NCBI GenBank assembly: GCA_900314565.1
Contig: OMVU01000019.1
Coordinates: 50,681 to 114,680, forward strand
Length of the DNA: 64,000 bases
Source of the DNA: an uncultured Eubacteriales bacterium
Lineage (GTDB): Bacteria; Bacillota; Clostridia; Lachnospirales; Lachnospiraceae
Reading direction: 5' to 3'
A program made the translations under genes and the position numbers. The notes below the pieces were generated by a model. That model was given only the letters and a program-made list of their open reading frames with translations, was not told where the DNA came from and searched no databases. Positions 1 through 6,474 of this stretch are shown here, piece by piece. Numbering within the stretch: the stretch's first letter is position 1; every line of letters begins with the position of its first letter.

Positions 1-505
1 CCGCATCGGATCCCGTTATGATCGGGGTATGGACATACACAAAGTCGCGCTCCTGGAAAAATTTGTGGATCGCATAGGCGATCAGGGAGCGCACACGGAA
101 GACAGCCTGGAAAGTGTTCGTCCTGGGACGAAGATGAGGCATGGTCCTCAGGAACTCGAGCGTGTGACGCTTCTTCTGGAGCGGATAATCCGGTGTGGAT
201 GCACCTTCCACCTCCACGCTCTCCGCCTGGATCTCAAAGGGCTGCTTTGCGTTCGGCGTAGCGACGAGCTTGCCCGTCACGATGACAGCCGAGCCGACAT
301 TGAGCCGGCCAATCTCGGAGAAATTCGGAAGGCTCTCGCCATAGACGACCTGAAGTGTATTATAAAAAGATCCGTCGTTGATGACGAGGAATCCGAACGC
401 CTTGGATCCTCTGTTGTTCCTGACCCATCCGCCGACCTGTACGGTCCTGTCGATGAATCTGTCTGTCTCCTTAAAGAGCTCGCGTACTGTAATGAGTTTT
501 TCCAT
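1..505 (-). CDS. asnS: Asparaginyl-tRNA synthetase, N-terminal part (cut by window edge)
   Basis: Class IIb aminoacyl-tRNA synthetase that charges tRNA-Asn in the cytoplasm. Reading leftward from the ATG at 505-503 gives about 168 residues before the window ends. They begin [14 protein letters not shown] and show the OB-fold anticodon-binding domain ([18 protein letters not shown], then [12 protein letters not shown]). The linker to the catalytic domain follows ([20 protein letters not shown]), with the start of motif 1 after it. The start is supported by a ribosome site AGAGGTGA at 511-519. The residues fit AsnRS better than AspRS or LysRS because of the HLRPRTN segment. The rest of the catalytic domain lies outside the window. 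A possible promoter lies at 589-617, and a leader with a terminator lies further upstream. Confidence 0.93.
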   Translation of the reverse strand, partial: MEKLITVRELFKETDRFIDRTVQVGGWVRNNRGSKAFGFLVINDGSFYNTLQVVYGESLPNFSEIGRLNVGSAVIVTGKLVATPNAKQPFEIQAESVEVEGASTPDYPLQKKRHTLEFLRTMPHLRPRTNTFQAVFRVRSLIAYAIHKFFQERDFVYVHTPIITGSDA

Positions 506-588
506 TCTGTCACCTCTTCTATATTTGCGTATCCGGAAAATGAACACCCGGATCCGGTCTTATTCTTCCTTCGATATAGACAAAGATG

Positions 589-617
589 ATTTTATCCCAA
601 ACAGTCGGTAAATGCAA
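589..617 (-). promoter_or_regulatory. Possible asnS promoter
   Basis: On the minus strand TTGCAT (617-612) and TAAAAT (594-589) are separated by 17 bases, about 85 bases before the asnS start. It lies downstream of the terminator at 616-653, so asnS may be transcribed independently of the leader. Both boxes deviate from consensus, so this is tentative. Confidence 0.4.
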
Positions 618-653
618 CAAAAACGCGCTCTACCGGACATCCCGGTAAGCGCG
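616..653 (-). terminator. Intrinsic terminator upstream of asnS
   Basis: A 12-13 bp stem with arms at 624-636 and 642-653 and a five-base loop is followed on the minus strand by TTTTTGTT. It ends a transcript coming from the micro-ORF leader to its right. Depending on whether the promoter at 589-617 is real, it either attenuates asnS or ends a short independent RNA. Confidence 0.7.
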
Positions 654-673
654 CACGGCGGAAATCTTCTGTT

Positions 674-712
674 TCAGGGCATAGTTAAGGGCTGCTCCAA
701 CTTTCTCGTCAT
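674..712 (-). CDS. Micro-ORF, 12 codons, inside leader hairpin
   Basis: ATG at 712-710 opens a 12-residue frame (MTRKLEQPLTMP) ending TGA at 676-674. Its first half lies in the loop and 3' arm of the hairpin at 687-727. It has no good ribosome site of its own, so translation would depend on coupling or hairpin opening. Reported only because it is part of the leader architecture; it may be chance. Confidence 0.25.
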   Translation of the reverse strand: MTRKLEQPLTMP

Positions 713-727
713 TGTGAGCAGCCCCTT
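687..727 (-). promoter_or_regulatory. Leader hairpin between micro-ORF and terminator
   Basis: The arms AAGGGCTGCTC (687-697) and GAGCAGCCCCTT (716-727) pair around an 18-base loop. The hairpin begins directly at the stop codon of the seven-residue micro-ORF at 727-750. A ribosome on that ORF would therefore interfere with it, as in translation-sensing attenuators. Confidence 0.5.
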
Positions 728-750
728 TAATGAAAGTTTAGAAGTTTCAC
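727..750 (-). CDS. Leader micro-ORF, 7 codons, with strong ribosome site
   Basis: GTG at 750-748 encodes MKLLNFH and stops at TAA 729-727. It is preceded by AAAGGAGG (758-765) at ideal spacing, which is unusually strong for so short a frame. The stop codon abuts the hairpin at 687-727, and the terminator follows about 75 bases later. This is the geometry of a leader peptide controlling an attenuator. The peptide contains a single Asn, which argues only weakly for sensing of charged tRNA-Asn. Confidence 0.45.
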   Translation of the reverse strand: MKLLNFH

Positions 751-808
751 TGTATAACCTCCTTTGTCTTTATTCAATTTTCAGAAAACGATCTGCCAAA
801 ATTAATTC

Positions 809-836
809 TCAGCAGTACATCGGATTTTCCTCCTCT
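809..836 (-). CDS. Three-codon micro-ORF with strong ribosome site
   Basis: AGAGGAGG (836-829) is followed after eight bases by ATG TAC TGC TGA (820-809), encoding only M-Y-C. If the TGA were read through, the frame would continue 12 further codons to a TAA just before the ribosome site of the next micro-ORF. It may be a minimal regulatory ORF or the remnant start of a decayed gene. Confidence 0.3.
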
Positions 837-1397
837 ACGTTTCAATTATCAAATGAGATGAACTGAAACGATTTACTATGGTTGCTTCCTGTATGCCTTC
901 TTTGAAATGCTTTTTTGTTGAGATTCTTTCGGATTCTCCTGAAACCTCATTCTTTAAAGTGTTATCGGTGGCCATCTGATCGGGTTTCATAAAAGGATTT
1001 CTATGAAGACCTCGGATGCTAAGGAAAAATAAATGATGAAAACTGACTATCTCAACGGACCGCCCTCCTATAATTGTCTGCAATTTTGTAATAAATTGTT
1101 TGTAAATTTAAAAGGTTATTAGTATTTGTTTGAGCCGGTTTTGTTTTGATGGTCTTATTTTATATAATCTCAGCCGATTTGTCAACTATTATTTATCATT
1201 TTCTCTTATTTATTTTAATTTTCGCAATATTCATACATTTTATCATGACCAGCCTGCCGTATCAGGGCAGAGTCTTTTTCACTCTGCGCACTTAACACAA
1301 GTCTCAGATCGCGGAAATACTGCATCAAAGACTGAAAGAAGCACCGCATACGGTTTGGATCAAAGTGTCCTCCGCATGCAGTGCTTTCTGCTGATTT
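837..1397. other. AT-rich stretch without a supportable gene
   Basis: About 560 bases of low-GC DNA between the leader and the hairpin repeat. A possible minus-strand frame (1083-835) lacks a ribosome site and has no recognisable domain. A small hairpin (GCAGAGT pairing with ACTCTGC, 1268-1288) and an imperfect hairpin near 1325-1385 lie toward its right end. Confidence 0.4.
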
Positions 1398-1655
1398 GCT
1401 GCCGCCGCCTATAGTGGCGGGGGCAGCTCACACTGAGTTCAAGTCTCGCTCGCGAGACTTGGCGCGGGATTCGTGTCAGCGTCAGCTGACATAATACCGA
1501 AACGAATCCCTGCGCATCCTCGCGTGCCTATGCATGCGTAACAATGCTCCTGTGGAGCATTGCGGAGCTGAGCGTATATCTCAGTGGGGGATTGGCACCC
1601 GCCACTGAGACTGGTTTGTTGCCCCCACCTATAGAGGCGGGGGTCATCTCACACT
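1398..1655 (+). repeat. Hairpin-rich repeat, copy 1 (possible IS200/IS605-like end)
   Basis: A string of stems. They are 1398-1427; 1441-1460 (a 20-base palindrome); 1466-1510 (arms GGGATTCGT and ACGAATCCC enclosing TGTCAGC/GCTGACA); 1542-1562; 1579-1610 (arms TCTCAGTGG and CCACTGAGA); and 1622-1643. The 1439-1523 part recurs at 24874-24958 in the same orientation with compensatory changes. Stem-rich non-coding ends followed by CACTGAGA are reminiscent of IS200/IS605-group termini, but no transposase remains here, so that identity is inference. Confidence 0.6.
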
Positions 1656-1746
1656 GAGATATACTGATCTTTGTATTCTGTCTGACCGCCTCTTTTATGG
1701 GCGGCTCATCAGGAGCTCATTCTAAGCTTTCTCAGAAGTTCGGCTC

Positions 1747-2868
1747 CTAATCCTCGAACGGGAAGTGATAGGACAGATGATACATATCGCGGACAGCGAT
1801 AAAGTCCTTCTGGACGCCCTCTCCCATCGGAACGCCCTTATCCTTTCTCACCTGCCAGACATCCCACTCCTTTTCGCCGGCCGTATAAATACGGTCATGG
1901 AACGGATCCTTCGTGGAATTCCGGAGCGCCCTGCAGATATCTCCTGCCGTCTTCTTAAAGTTCTCAAGACCCAGGAAAAATTCCGGATTGATGACAATGA
2001 AGAAATGGCCGAGGCTGATCGGCTGCTTGCTTCCGTCCGGGGCTTTGTTCGTGATGTCCTTCATAAAGACATTTCCGGCAAGCGCAGCGGACAGGATCTC
2101 AACGACCGCAGCATAGCCGTAGCCCTTATACCCGCACATCTCGTCCCCCGCGCCTCCGAGCGGTGCAAGGGCTGCGGTCCCGTCCACGAGCATTTTCAGG
2201 ATCTCATTGCTGTCTGTCAGGACCTCGCCGTTCCGCCCGATGACCATTCCCGCGGGTGTCGGCTTGCCCTGTCTCGCATAGTATTCGATCTTGCCGCGCT
2301 GTACCGTAGAAGTCGCACAGTCCAGAACGAACGGGAATTCCTCATCCGTCGGAAAAGCGAAGGTCAGCGGGTTCGTTCCCATCATATTGTCGACACCGTA
2401 AGTCGGCGCGATCGACGGACGGGCATTCGTTCCCGTAATTCCGATCAGACCTTCCTTTGATGCCATGGTCGTCCAGTAGCCCGCGATCCCGTAGTGCGAA
2501 GAATTGCGGATCGCGCCCATGGAGATTCCATAGATCTTTGCCTTCTCGATGAGCGACTTCATCATCTTATAACTGGCGACCATGCCCATGCCGTCATGCG
2601 CGTCCGCGACGAGCGTGGTCGGCGTCTCCTTGAGGATCTCATACTCTGTCGTCGTCTTGAGGATCCCGGCGTTGATTCGATCGAGATAAATCGGCTTAAA
2701 ACGGTTCACGCCGTGGCTCTCAATGCCTCTGCGGTCACTCTCCATAAGTACATCTGCGCAGATCTTCGCATCTTCCTCCGGAAGTCCGGCTGCCTTGAAT
2801 GCGTCGACCATGAAGTTCCCGACGAGCTCCCATGAAATATAGGGTCTGTTTTCCTGATCCATTTGCAT
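1747..2868 (-). CDS. Malate/L-lactate dehydrogenase (Ldh2) family oxidoreductase
   Basis: A 373-residue cytoplasmic NAD(P)-dependent dehydrogenase of the LDH2/MDH2 family (the AllD, YbiC, ComC and DlgD group), which reduces or oxidises 2-hydroxy/2-oxo acids. Signature segments are SDRRGIESHGVNRF near the N terminus, the catalytic-His segment NSSHYGIAGYW, and GTNARPSIAPTYG with MGTNPLTFAFPT after it. The start at ATG 2868-2866 is chosen because GGAGGG lies seven bases upstream; an upstream in-frame extension of 17 codons lacks this. Length fits the family. The substrate (malate, sulfolactate, ureidoglycolate or diketogulonate) cannot be decided. The gene stands alone, with a palindromic element (2938-3147) just upstream. 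Confidence 0.85.
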   Translation of the reverse strand: MQMDQENRPYISWELVGNFMVDAFKAAGLPEEDAKICADVLMESDRRGIESHGVNRFKPIYLDRINAGILKTTTEYEILKETPTTLVADAHDGMGMVASYKMMKSLIEKAKIYGISMGAIRNSSHYGIAGYWTTMASKEGLIGITGTNARPSIAPTYGVDNMMGTNPLTFAFPTDEEFPFVLDCATSTVQRGKIEYYARQGKPTPAGMVIGRNGEVLTDSNEILKMLVDGTAALAPLGGAGDEMCGYKGYGYAAVVEILSAALAGNVFMKDITNKAPDGSKQPISLGHFFIVINPEFFLGLENFKKTAGDICRALRNSTKDPFHDRIYTAGEKEWDVWQVRKDKGVPMGEGVQKDFIAVRDMYHLSYHFPFED

Positions 2869-2930
2869 AGTGTCCCTCCTTAAAGTCCGGTCAAAAGCCA
2901 TTTGCGGCTGAACGCACAATTTCAGATAAA

Positions 2931-3154
2931 TTAAGTACTAAAACTTCCCACATTCAAACTCCGAAGACTCCCGGAATAAATATTTCCACGTCGGGACGCT
3001 CCCGCTCGCTCGCACTGGCAGCGGTACTAACTTTCTTTTGAAGCCATTGGCTTTAAAAGAAAGAAGTACCGGCCGTGCTCGGACGCCCTCCTTTGGAAAT
3101 AATTTATTCCTGGTCGCCGCCACACCAAAGTATGCGGGAAGTTTTAGTTAAGTA
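2931..3154. mobile_element. Palindromic miniature element (MITE-like) with 7-bp target duplication
   Basis: The element spans 2938-3147 (210 bp). Its ends CTAAAACTTCCC (2938-2949) and GGGAAGTTTTAG (3136-3147) are perfect 12-bp inverted repeats. Both sides carry the direct repeat TTAAGTA (2931-2937 and 3148-3154). The interior is also an imperfect palindrome: GGAATAAATATTTCC pairs with GGAAATAATTTATTCC, and ACTTTCTTTT pairs with AAAAGAAAG at the centre. It has no coding capacity. This is the hallmark structure of a non-autonomous transposable element. The parent transposase is not in the window. Confidence 0.75.
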
Positions 3155-3220
3155 TACCATAGAACACTCAGAACTGCCATGCTCCTGACAGTTTATCGGC
3201 GCACCGTTCCGGCTCACAGG

Positions 3221-3250
3221 TTGTGTTCGCGGGCCTGCCGGTGTTATGAT
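3221..3250 (+). promoter_or_regulatory. Probable promoter of the cysteine-cluster gene
   Basis: TTGTGT (3221-3226) and TATGAT (3245-3250) are 18 bases apart, and TG sits one base before the -10, giving an extended -10. The gene starts at 3317. Confidence 0.5.
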
Positions 3251-3316
3251 AACGTACAGGACCGTCCGACAGGTCACCACAGCAAGCCAAACAGAATGTC
3301 TATGGAGGAAAATGAA

Positions 3317-3952
3317 ATGCCGAACCGCCTCACTTCCCATGATCTTGCCCGCATATCCTGCAGCGCCTGCGAAGGCTGCGGCGAATGCTGCCGCGGTATG
3401 GACGACACGATCCACCTGGACCCCTATGATGTCTGTCTGCTCAGTCAGAACCTCGGCACAGGCTTCGGAGAGCTCCTGAATACGCGCATCGGGCTTCATG
3501 TTGACGGCGGGCTCGTGCTCCCTCACCTCCTTATGGACAAAGAGACAGACGCCTGTTCCTTTCTCGGTCCCGACGGCCGCTGCAGTATTCACGCCTTCCG
3601 GCCGGGCTTCTGCAGACTCTATCCCCTCGGACGGGTCTACGAAAACGGTACCCTCGGCTATTTTGTGACGGATTCCGTCTGCCCCGAAGGCCGGAGCAAA
3701 GTGCGTATCCATAAATGGCTCGAAATAGCCGACCTCCCCCGCTACGAGGCTTTCCTTCTGACCTGGCATGACTTCCGGAAGGAGGTACAAAAAAAGCTCC
3801 TCTCCGCACAGGATATGGAGCTCTCTCAGAAGACCGCGCTCTATATTCTTGACCTCTTCTACGGGACTCCGACAGCGCCCGGAAGAGATTTCCATACGGC
3901 TTTCGCACGCAGGATCAAAAAGGCCCGGAAGGATCTCGGCCTTTCGGTCTGA
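3317..3952 (+). CDS. YkgJ-type cysteine-cluster (putative Fe-S/Zn) protein
   Basis: A 211-residue soluble protein with the cysteine pattern of the YkgJ/UPF0153 family. The N-terminal CSACEGCGECCRG cluster is followed by CSFLGPDGRCSIHAFRPGFC and CRLYP. These cysteines are thought to bind an Fe-S cluster or zinc; the biochemical role of the family is unknown. The start at ATG 3317 is selected because GGAGG lies eight bases upstream (3304-3308); longer in-frame extensions have no ribosome site. It stands alone on the plus strand behind its own promoter, next to the miniature element. The C-terminal 90 residues are helical and basic, without a recognised domain. Confidence 0.8.
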   Translation: MPNRLTSHDLARISCSACEGCGECCRGMDDTIHLDPYDVCLLSQNLGTGFGELLNTRIGLHVDGGLVLPHLLMDKETDACSFLGPDGRCSIHAFRPGFCRLYPLGRVYENGTLGYFVTDSVCPEGRSKVRIHKWLEIADLPRYEAFLLTWHDFRKEVQKKLLSAQDMELSQKTALYILDLFYGTPTAPGRDFHTAFARRIKKARKDLGLSV

Positions 3953-3973
3953 GCAGCCGGAAAACAGATCAGT

Positions 3974-4054
3974 CCGTCCGATGATCGGCAGGAGGTGAAG
4001 TTCTGCGCCGTCCGATGATCGGCAGGAGGTGAAGTTCCGCGCCGTTCGAGGATC
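3974..4054. repeat. 34-bp tandem repeat, about 2.4 copies
   Basis: Copies at 3974-4007 and 4008-4041 differ at one base. A partial third copy follows (CCGTTCGAGGATC). Each unit contains CCGATGATCGG, a short palindrome. It lies between the convergent ends of the cysteine-cluster gene and the MATE gene. Confidence 0.75.
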
Positions 4055-4090
4055 AGATCTGCTGCACAGCCCCGGGATCAGGCCTGCAGA

Positions 4091-5464
4091 TCACACAGAC
4101 TTGTGAACGGATCTCCTCTTCCTGAGACTGACAAAAAGAAACGGAAGCTCACAGGCGAGCATCGAGACCCAGCCTGCCATGCATGCCCACGGGACCGCTT
4201 CGATTCCCATATGGAAATGAAAAACCATGAAGAAGCACGCGGCGAATCGAACCCCCATGTTCATGATGCTGCTCACGAGTGTGATCCTGAGATCTCCGAT
4301 CCCGCGGAAATAGCCCTGGATCGCATTGGTGCAGGAAGGCAGCACATACATGAGGGCGATGAGACGGAGATATTTTTCGCCTTCACGAATTACTTCCGCA
4401 TCTACGGTGAACAGTCTCATAAAAAAATCAGAGAAAAGAAGAAGAACGATCCCCGAAAGAAGACCATATCCCGCATCGAGAAGGATCCCCAGGAAAAACG
4501 TCTTTCTGACACGCGCCTTTTTCCCCGCTCCCTCATTCTGCGCCATGACCGATGTCATCGCATGCGCGATATTTCTGCCCGGGATGAGAGCGAAGTCATC
4601 GATCCTGTTCGCGGCCGCAAAGGCAGCCGTCACGGCTACCCCGAGCGAATTGACGACGCCCTGTACGCCTACGATCCCAAGCTGAACGGTCGACTGCTGC
4701 AGTGCGCTGACAGCCCCGTAAGAAAGCGTTTTTTTAAGCATCCCGGAATCAAAGATCCGCCATTCCCGCCCCATGTCAAGGAGCAGGACTTTTCTCTTTA
4801 TATAGAGCCAGCAGAAGAGGCAGCTCAGGGCTTCGCTCAGGACCGTGCTGACCGCACACCCTACCACGCCTGCGCCCAGCCCGACTACAAAGAGCAGGTC
4901 TCCGACGATATTGACAGCCGCGCTCACGCCAAGGAAAATGAGAGGCGACCTGCTGTCCCCCAGAGCCCGGAGCGTCGACGCGAAAAAATTGTAAACATAA
5001 TTGAAAATGAGCCCGCAGGCGATGATCCGAAGATAAACTGCAGCATGCGGTATGATCACGGGATCGACCTGCATGACATGGAGGATCGGATCGGCGAGAA
5101 GGAGCACCGCGATCCCGACGCTGAGCGAGAACACACTCCCGGAGATCATCGCCGTGCTGACCTGCCTTTTCAGTTTCCCATATTCACCGGCCCCGAACAG
5201 GTTCCCGATCAGAATGCCGGATCCGAGACTGATCCCCTGTACGAACATGATGATAAGCGTCATGACCGGGTTGCTCGTGCCGACAGCAGCCAGCGCCGTG
5301 CTGCCGACGAACTTTCCGACGATAATGCTGTCGACGGCATTGTACGTCAGCTGAAGAATATTGCCGAGCACCAGGGGAATCGTGAACCGAACGATGATCG
5401 GAAGGAGCGCCCCTTCCGTGAGATCCCGCACGGTGCTTTCATTTTTTCCTTTTTCAGACTTCAT
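4091..5464 (-). CDS. MATE-family multidrug/cation efflux protein
   Basis: A 457-residue inner-membrane antiporter of the MATE/DinF group, expected to export drugs or metabolites against H+ or Na+. It has about 12 hydrophobic helices in two homologous halves. The first half begins TEGALLPIIVRFTIPLVLGN and contains NAVDSIIVGKFVG and NPVMTLIIMFVQG. The second half starts near residue 230 with YGAVSALQQSTVQLG. The final residues KRRSVHKSV are cytosolic. ATG at 5464 is used; an in-frame TTG eight codons upstream (5488) is an alternative and neither has a strong ribosome site. It is single and not adjacent to a regulator. Confidence 0.88.
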   Translation of the reverse strand: MKSEKGKNESTVRDLTEGALLPIIVRFTIPLVLGNILQLTYNAVDSIIVGKFVGSTALAAVGTSNPVMTLIIMFVQGISLGSGILIGNLFGAGEYGKLKRQVSTAMISGSVFSLSVGIAVLLLADPILHVMQVDPVIIPHAAVYLRIIACGLIFNYVYNFFASTLRALGDSRSPLIFLGVSAAVNIVGDLLFVVGLGAGVVGCAVSTVLSEALSCLFCWLYIKRKVLLLDMGREWRIFDSGMLKKTLSYGAVSALQQSTVQLGIVGVQGVVNSLGVAVTAAFAAANRIDDFALIPGRNIAHAMTSVMAQNEGAGKKARVRKTFFLGILLDAGYGLLSGIVLLLFSDFFMRLFTVDAEVIREGEKYLRLIALMYVLPSCTNAIQGYFRGIGDLRITLVSSIMNMGVRFAACFFMVFHFHMGIEAVPWACMAGWVSMLACELPFLFVSLRKRRSVHKSV

Positions 5465-5511
5465 CAATGCTCTTTTATACCTCGCCAAGAGTGCATTCTG
5501 TCACACACATA

Positions 5512-5554
5512 CGCCCCTGTCATTCCCGGCTGAATATGGGATATGACAGGGGCG
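5512..5554 (-). terminator. Inverted repeat between resC and the MATE gene
   Basis: Perfect 12-bp arms CGCCCCTGTCAT and ATGACAGGGGCG enclose 19 bases. The site is right for ending the nrfA-resBC transcript, but there is no following T-run on either strand, so an intrinsic terminator is only one possibility. Confidence 0.4.
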
Positions 5555-5580
5555 CATGACGCGTATCGCTTCTTCCTCTC

Positions 5581-6420
5581 TCACGCGTAGCTGTGCACGC
5601 CCGGGAGGAATGTGTTAACACCGATATAGGTAAAGATCACACAGACAAAGCCCACGACGGCGAAAATCGCTGCGCTTCTTCCCTTAACTCCCCTCCGGAT
5701 GCGGAGATGCAGATAAAACATATAGATGAGCCAGGTGACCAGCGACCATGTCTCCTTCGGATCCCAGGACCAGTAGCTTCCCCAGGCGCGCTCTGCCCAG
5801 ATCGAACCCGTGATGATCGTGAAGGTAAGAAAGAGTAGTCCGAGGGACGCGGCGCGATAGCTCACCATGTCCAGCCATTCCCGGTCCGGAATGTGCTGAT
5901 TCCAGAAGTCGCTGCCGTTCATCTTCTCACGGAGAAGGAACATCAGCGACACGGCAAAGGAGACCCCGAATCCTCCGTAGGCTATAATAGCCGTCGACAC
6001 GTGGAAGAAAAGCCAGCTGCTGCGGAGGGCGGGCATGAGTTCCTTCACTTCCTTGCTCTGCATCGCGGCATACCCGATGACCAGAAAGATGACCGGCACG
6101 GAGAACGCTCCAAGTGCCTTGAACTGATATTTAAAAATGAAGATCAGGCTCACCAGCGCGATGCCCCAGGCAAAGCTTGTCGCAAACTCATAATTGTTCG
6201 TGAGCGGAAGACGGCCTGCCCCGATCGTCCGGACAACGAGCGCCACTGTGTGTACGCCGAAACAGGCGGACAGCAGATAGGCCGCTGTCGATCCGGCCTT
6301 CTCATTTTTCATCGCAAAGAACACGAAGAACAGGATCATCGTGATAAAGTAACCGATCATCGATACTGTGAACAGAATATTCTCAGCCGAAAGAAACACT
6401 TCATTTCCCATATTGCACAT
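5581..6420 (-). CDS. resC: Cytochrome c biogenesis protein CcsA/ResC-like
   Basis: A 279-residue integral membrane protein of the System II cytochrome c synthase. It handles haem and, with ResB, attaches it to CXXCH motifs outside the membrane. The haem-binding WWD-type motif is visible as WGSYWSWDPKETWSLVTW (near residue 220), and conserved His residues flank it. Around eight membrane helices are evident. It follows resB by 54 bases and lies in the same transcript as nrfA, whose five haems need this machinery. Start at 6420; a second ATG three codons in is equally possible. Confidence 0.9.
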   Translation of the reverse strand: MCNMGNEVFLSAENILFTVSMIGYFITMILFFVFFAMKNEKAGSTAAYLLSACFGVHTVALVVRTIGAGRLPLTNNYEFATSFAWGIALVSLIFIFKYQFKALGAFSVPVIFLVIGYAAMQSKEVKELMPALRSSWLFFHVSTAIIAYGGFGVSFAVSLMFLLREKMNGSDFWNQHIPDREWLDMVSYRAASLGLLFLTFTIITGSIWAERAWGSYWSWDPKETWSLVTWLIYMFYLHLRIRRGVKGRSAAIFAVVGFVCVIFTYIGVNTFLPGVHSYA

Positions 6421-6474
6421 ATTCCAATCGCCTGTGAGGGTGACTGGATCTTCCTTTCTCCCGGATCCTCCAGG

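Noticed and set aside
835-1083. Minus-strand 82-codon frame
   Set aside because: Starts at TTG without a usable ribosome site, AT-rich, no family resemblance; kept as intergenic.
4103-5533. Long plus-strand open frame opposite the MATE gene
   Set aside because: It is rich in Arg/His/Asp/Glu, has no ribosome site and no domain, and is fully antisense to a clear MATE protein; a by-product of codon use.
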